A stretch of 18,529 nucleotides of DNA from Methanofollis sp. (GTDB lineage: Archaea > Halobacteriota > Methanomicrobia > Methanomicrobiales > Methanofollaceae), in NCBI GenBank assembly GCA_028696365.1, contig JAQVHG010000015.1:1-18529 (forward strand). The letters are read 5' to 3'. Both the position numbers and the translations under genes were made by a program. Numbering within the stretch: the first letter of the stretch is position 1; every line of letters begins with the position of its first letter. Below the pieces are notes generated by a model. That model saw only the letters and a list, made by a program, of their open reading frames with translations. It searched no databases and had not been told where the DNA came from. Positions 14,698-18,529 of this stretch are shown here, in pieces.

Positions 14698-16986
14698 ATG
14701 GAGACCACGGTTCTACGCAATTTCTTCTGGGAATATATCTGGACCACACTCTGGGAAGAGAGAACAACAGACCCCAGGGAGTCCGCACTTCTGCACCTCT
14801 TCCTGATCAGACGGAGACGTGACATCGGCTTTGCCGCCCATGTCGCCGCCGCGGCATATGCAGATGAAGAGGCAAAGAAAAAATTTAAATCCGCCCTATC
14901 CAGGACAATCACCGAAGATAATTCTGAACTCACCGGAGAAGAGAGGATAGATTATTTCTGGCACCGATATCTCTGGAAACTCAAGAGAGGAGACCTCCGC
15001 AGCGCGCACCAGATTGAGACCATCCTCGCCGCAGGTACCTCGACCGATGATGGGTATCTCGCCCCTCCTATACCTGCCGGAGAGTCGCCAGGAATCAGGT
15101 GCTGGGAACAGCAGGAGAAGGCGATCGTAACCTCCATGGTCAGGTGGTCAGACCTCTACTTCGAAGCTCCTTTCACAGACTTTCCAGCGACCCAGATCAT
15201 CCCGGCCGAACTCAAAACGGCATCATTCACTTTCACCGCCCTCAGAGACGAACTTGGTGGAACAATACCCACGAAGAGTGCAGAATCATTTGAGAGATTC
15301 ATCAATGACGCAGCCGCAAGCATCGCCCTCTTCTGGTTTATCGGGATGAAGAGAGAGGAACAAGTCGCGCTTCTCAATGCCGCATATCCATTTTCCATTG
15401 ATGAAGAGACCTTGGACGACTTCGTCACTCTCTTCGACGACTACGAAACTCTCCTCGAAGACGCTGCCGATTTATTCAGGCGCGGATTTCATGAGGAGGC
15501 CAAGACCGTCTATGCCTATATCCTCCTCCATGACGAGGAAGCAACCCACCTACACGTGGCCTACACCAACCTCGCGGTGATCTTCAGAGATGAGGATGAT
15601 ACCGAGAACGCGGTCCGATGCGCAGAGAAGGCTCTCCTCGTCCTGGACGCAGAACCCGATCCCGATCCCTATCTTCTTGGCCTTGCGACAAAAGATGTCG
15701 GGGAGACCTGCTTCCTTGACGGAAACATCGAAAAAGCTGAGATTGCCATCTCCACCGCCATCAAAACCGCCGAAGACCTCCCTCCAGCACAATCCGCGTC
15801 ACTCCTCTGGGCAGTCGCCTCAGCCCTCAGACGGACCGGACAGTTTGAGGAGGAGTACGCAGTGCTGACCAGAGTGCTGAGCCTTGATGATACTGGCAAA
15901 GCCATGGACGCCTCGCTCGAGAGACTCTTCTCGATGGACCAGTACGCCAAGCCTGACGGCACCTTTGACCGCGAAGGGCTCTCAGAGATCGAGACAAGAC
16001 GGAAATACCTCGATTGTTTCGGGAATGGAGCGGCACTTCTCCAGACCTTCCAGTTCGACCAGGCGATCGCGTGTTTTGAAGAGGCGCTCTCTCTCTCCAG
16101 AGACGCCGACCTCCTGAGAAATACCGGGATCGCCCATCGCCTCTATGGTTCGCCACAGAGGGCCCGCACCCTCCTGGAGGAAGTTCTCACGGAACGGACT
16201 GACGATCTCTATGCCCCTATTCACCTCGGCCTCCTCATCGGCGGGAAGAAGGGAACTGAATTGATCAAGGATGCGGTAGAAGAGGGAGTCAGGCAGGGCG
16301 CCGACCTCGCCATGGTGCTGTACCCGGTGGTGCAACATGCCATCTCCCGTCCAGAGGTAGAGGTCCTCACCGAGATCGAGAGATACGCCGACCTTCCCAC
16401 ACACGAGGGAAGACGCAGCCTCTTCTACCTCGGTGTCGGTACCGCCCTCGCCGATCTTGGCTTTCAGAAAGAGGCGAACACCTGTTACCGCCGCGCCCTG
16501 AAGGCAACCCCACCAGCGCCGGTACGGGCACGGGTGCTCAGGAACATGGGGCTCCTTGCCGCCGACTGGGACGAGTATGAACGCGCCGCCTCACTCCTCG
16601 AGCAGGCTCTCAAGGTCTCTCCCAAGGACCCGAGCGTCTGGCACCATCTTGCGCGCCTCAGGGCGGTCCTCGGCGATGCCGATGGAGCAGCCGATGCGGC
16701 AAGAGAGGCGGTACGCCTTGCCCCGACAGACGAGACCTATCAGCAAGAGAAGGCACTCAGAGTTGCAAAAGAAGAGGTGCCCCCTCCGGTGCCAGGGGAC
16801 AAGACCGCCGCGGAACTGATCAATGCAGGAGAACGTCTCATCGAACACCCTGCGGGGGTGCCGGCCGCACTCAGGGCCTATGTTGCTGCCGCCACCCGCC
16901 TTGGGCTCAACGAGGGGGAACCAGACAAGGAAGCGAATCCCCTCTCAGAGCGGGTGAGGCTTCTCACCCTCATCGCGGACGCCTGA
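14698..16986 (+). CDS. Large TPR-repeat protein
   Basis: A 762-aa cytoplasmic protein with no signal peptide or transmembrane helix. The N-terminal third is alpha-helical and unrecognised. Tetratricopeptide-type repeats are visible around 265-370 (AYTNLAVIFRDEDDTENAVRCAEKAL...), 445-500 (GAALLQTFQFDQAIACFEEALSLSRDADLLRNTGIAHRLYG) and 575-685 (YLGVGTALADLGFQKEANTCYRRALKATP; RNMGLLAADWDEYERAASLLEQALKVSPKD). TPR arrays are protein-binding scaffolds; the partner is unknown. GAGAGGT about 8 nt before the ATG supports the start, making this one of the few leadered genes here. Its last 42 nt overlap the convergent TudS/NDT gene. Confidence 0.85.
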   Translation: METTVLRNFFWEYIWTTLWEERTTDPRESALLHLFLIRRRRDIGFAAHVAAAAYADEEAKKKFKSALSRTITEDNSELTGEERIDYFWHRYLWKLKRGDLRSAHQIETILAAGTSTDDGYLAPPIPAGESPGIRCWEQQEKAIVTSMVRWSDLYFEAPFTDFPATQIIPAELKTASFTFTALRDELGGTIPTKSAESFERFINDAAASIALFWFIGMKREEQVALLNAAYPFSIDEETLDDFVTLFDDYETLLEDAADLFRRGFHEEAKTVYAYILLHDEEATHLHVAYTNLAVIFRDEDDTENAVRCAEKALLVLDAEPDPDPYLLGLATKDVGETCFLDGNIEKAEIAISTAIKTAEDLPPAQSASLLWAVASALRRTGQFEEEYAVLTRVLSLDDTGKAMDASLERLFSMDQYAKPDGTFDREGLSEIETRRKYLDCFGNGAALLQTFQFDQAIACFEEALSLSRDADLLRNTGIAHRLYGSPQRARTLLEEVLTERTDDLYAPIHLGLLIGGKKGTELIKDAVEEGVRQGADLAMVLYPVVQHAISRPEVEVLTEIERYADLPTHEGRRSLFYLGVGTALADLGFQKEANTCYRRALKATPPAPVRARVLRNMGLLAADWDEYERAASLLEQALKVSPKDPSVWHHLARLRAVLGDADGAADAAREAVRLAPTDETYQQEKALRVAKEEVPPPVPGDKTAAELINAGERLIEHPAGVPAALRAYVAAATRLGLNEGEPDKEANPLSERVRLLTLIADA

Positions 16987-17808
16987 GACCAGGACACGTC
17001 GCACCGCTGCAATCAGGTCAGCAGTGTCGGTCACCACCTCGGCCGACTCCTCGAGCATCAGGTTGACATGCTCACAGGGGCCGGCCCTCCGGAAATCAGT
17101 TCGCAGGGCCACGACCGGGATCCCAAGCCCGGCCGCATATCCCATCTCCCAGGAAGTGCCTGAATCTGCGTCTGCGCCGTCGATGACCGCAACGACAGCA
17201 TCAACTTCTCTGAGCGCCTCCACATGAGTCTCAAAGATCTGCCGGCGGTCGCCCATGTCACGGCTCGCCCCGTCGTCGCCCACCTCCTGCGGGAGATAGA
17301 CCTCATACCAATGCTCCTCAAGAAGGTCGCGGACCTGTCGATTGAACGCTCGTTCGGCCTCATTGAAGAGGGGGGCGGCGAAGTAAATGCGGTATCGCGC
17401 GAAGTCGTAGACATCGATCGCCTCGATCTCAGGAAAACGTGAGAGGAAGGCACCGCGCCCGGGAACTCGCGTATCGTACCAAGTCTGGTTCACCCCACAG
17501 CACGGAGACGAATCGACCCCGACGATAAAAAGGGGAAGCCCACGCGCGGCAATGTCCTTCCTCACCTCCTCCTCCATCTGATCTAGGACGGCGCGGAAGC
17601 CTGGAGTGTCGAGGTGTTCCACAAAGGTTCCGGGGGGACGGGGCCGTCCCAGGTAGGCGGTCTCAGGGCAGGGTAGGGGGACGACCTCGATCCCGAAGTG
17701 CCGACAGCGATCCAGTACTTTCCTGAAGGCTTCGAGATCTGCGGGTTTAGTGATCCCGTCAGCACGGAGGTAAGGGTCGAGGACACATGGTGCGCAGAGG
17801 ACATACAT
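16945..17808 (-). CDS. Fusion of a TudS-like (DUF523-related) domain and a nucleoside 2-deoxyribosyltransferase-like domain
   Basis: A 287-aa two-domain protein. Residues 1-125 resemble a divergent thiouracil desulfurase (TudS/DUF523) fold: CAPCVLDPYLRADG (Cys5, Cys8), PLPCPE (Cys47) and DSSPCCG (Cys103, Cys104) take the places of the cluster-binding cysteine boxes in that family. Residues 138-275 are a nucleoside 2-deoxyribosyltransferase-like domain: IYFAAPLFNEAERAFNRQ at the start and DADSGTSWEMGYAAGLG with the candidate nucleophile Glu221. The pairing suggests processing of (thio)nucleobases or their nucleosides, perhaps a salvage or clean-up step; substrate is unknown. It is divergent from tsr3 with 30 nt between start codons, and converges on the TPR gene with a 42-nt coding overlap. 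The start is the first ATG giving the intact cysteine box. Confidence 0.78.
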   Translation of the reverse strand: MYVLCAPCVLDPYLRADGITKPADLEAFRKVLDRCRHFGIEVVPLPCPETAYLGRPRPPGTFVEHLDTPGFRAVLDQMEEEVRKDIAARGLPLFIVGVDSSPCCGVNQTWYDTRVPGRGAFLSRFPEIEAIDVYDFARYRIYFAAPLFNEAERAFNRQVRDLLEEHWYEVYLPQEVGDDGASRDMGDRRQIFETHVEALREVDAVVAVIDGADADSGTSWEMGYAAGLGIPVVALRTDFRRAGPCEHVNLMLEESAEVVTDTADLIAAVRRVLVSGVRDEGEKPHPL

Positions 17809-17838
17809 TCATCTTCACTCTGTCCCATACCGAGATAG

Positions 17839-18330
17839 ATGATACGCCTCTACGCCTTCAGGGACAACTCCTGCGACCCCAGGAAGTGCACGGTCAAGAG
17901 GATGGAGAAATGGGACCTGGTCAGGGTGGTCAATTCCCTTGACCGCATCCCGCGCTCCTCGCTCATCCTCGACCCGACGGCCGAACAGGCCCTCTCACCG
18001 GCCGACCGAGGCATCCCTTCTATCACCGCCCTCGATTGTTCCTGGGAGGTGCTCGAGACCTGGACGATCAGGCGGTGGCCAACCCGCCGCGCCCTCCCGT
18101 ACCTCGTCGCCGCCAACCCGGTGAACTTCGGCAGGCCCCTGCGTCTCACCTCAGTCGAGGCGTTTGCGGCGGCCCTCTATATCCTCGGTGAGGAGGAGCA
18201 GGCCAGAAAGGTCCTCTCCAAGTTCAACTGGGGGCTTCACTTCCTCGAACTGAACGCCGAACCTCTCCGTGAATACGCGGCGGCGAAAAATTCGACCGAA
18301 GTGGTGGAGATCCAGGGATATTATCTCTGA
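17839..18330 (+). CDS. tsr3: Tsr3-like rRNA aminocarboxypropyltransferase
   Basis: A 163-aa member of the Tsr3/DUF367 family, which transfers the 3-amino-3-carboxypropyl group of SAM to a uridine (hypermodified, m1acp3-psi in eukaryotes) of small-subunit rRNA late in ribosome maturation. Family motifs are all visible: RDNSCDPRKCT near the N-terminus, ILDPTAEQALSPADRG, ALDCSWE, LPYLVAANPVNFGRP, EAFAAALYILGEEEQA, and the NAEPLREYAAAKNSTEVVEIQ ending. The length is normal for archaea. It has no good Shine-Dalgarno and only 30 nt separate it from the divergent fusion gene, so its promoter must overlap that gene's first codons. Confidence 0.95.
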   Translation: MIRLYAFRDNSCDPRKCTVKRMEKWDLVRVVNSLDRIPRSSLILDPTAEQALSPADRGIPSITALDCSWEVLETWTIRRWPTRRALPYLVAANPVNFGRPLRLTSVEAFAAALYILGEEEQARKVLSKFNWGLHFLELNAEPLREYAAAKNSTEVVEIQGYYL

Positions 18331-18378
18331 GAGCGCCCCTGAATCTCCGGCTCTCTCCCTACAGAAGACCAAGATTGA

Positions 18379-18529
18379 GGCTTTGTAGGAAACCCTCACC
18401 TCTCGTGAGGATGAAACGTGTGTCCCCCAGCCTTCCTATAGTCTCTCGCCGGGGGCGCTGCCCCCGGACCCCCGGGATCACGATAGGGTCGGGAAGGCAG
18501 AATCGATGACCATAAAGAGAGTGCTGCCG
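18379..18529 (-). repeat. Dispersed repeat, copy R3, cut by the window end
   Basis: GGCTTTGTAGGAAACCC (18379-18395) resembles the repeat terminus. It is followed by GGGGGCGCTGCCCCCGGACC (18451-18470) and GGGAAGGCAGA (18491-18501), then the GAGAGTGCTGCCG module at the window edge. The order equals that of R2. The copy continues outside the window. Confidence 0.7.

Overview
The window looks like a chromosomal piece of a methanogenic archaeon, most likely of the order Methanomicrobiales. This is inferred from gene content alone. It carries an archaeal-type 7S (SRP) RNA, an archaeal EF-1 beta beside an eight-cysteine zinc-ribbon microprotein, a small amino-acid-kinase-family protein resembling the methanofuran enzyme MfnE, archaeal Tsr3 and Rsm22-like proteins, and a kinase-less HTH-multi-PAS regulator. 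Many start codons lie 25-30 nt downstream of a TATA-like box, which fits leaderless archaeal transcription.

Left part. Positions 1-835 have no credible gene and are filled by two copies, in opposite orientation, of a GC-rich dispersed repeat. Then come a secreted fasciclin lipoprotein (836-1453, -) and, divergently, a zinc-ribbon/SAM methyltransferase (1630-2649, +). The SRP RNA (2662-2973, +) follows, with a malate dehydrogenase starting only 13 nt after it (2987-3931, +). Facing these on the minus strand are EF-1 beta (3934-4194), the zinc-ribbon microprotein (4200-4361) and the MfnE-like kinase (4408-4998).

Middle part. A short divergent spacer with one central AT-rich element separates the kinase from an exported, membrane-anchored two-HKD phospholipase-D-like protein (5052-6731, +). 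A compact repeat copy with matching inverted ends follows. A small winged-helix regulator (6994-7227, -) and a membrane-anchored OB-fold-like protein (7298-7657, +) are divergent around a GTTAAC-AAC-GTTAAC operator-like site. A DASS-family anion/dicarboxylate symporter (7650-9170, -) overlaps the OB-fold gene tail to tail. A minus-strand series then runs from the PAS regulator (13775-11601) through the Rsm22-like methyltransferase (11570-10260) to a membrane-anchored acetolactate decarboxylase (10263-9451). The last two overlap by 4 nt.

Right part. Positions 13776-14697 hold no protein gene. They hold a possible operator, a TATA box followed at the right distance by a run of four strong hairpins (candidate new noncoding RNA), and another repeat copy. 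After that come a large TPR protein (14698-16986, +), a TudS-like/nucleoside-deoxyribosyltransferase fusion (16945-17808, -, overlapping the TPR gene by 42 nt), and divergent tsr3 (17839-18330, +). The window ends inside a fifth repeat copy.

The most noteworthy items are the structured-RNA candidate at 13911-14145, the TudS-NDT fusion, the dispersed repeat with inverted ends and compensating hairpin changes, the SRP RNA-mdh junction, and the compact divergent promoters.
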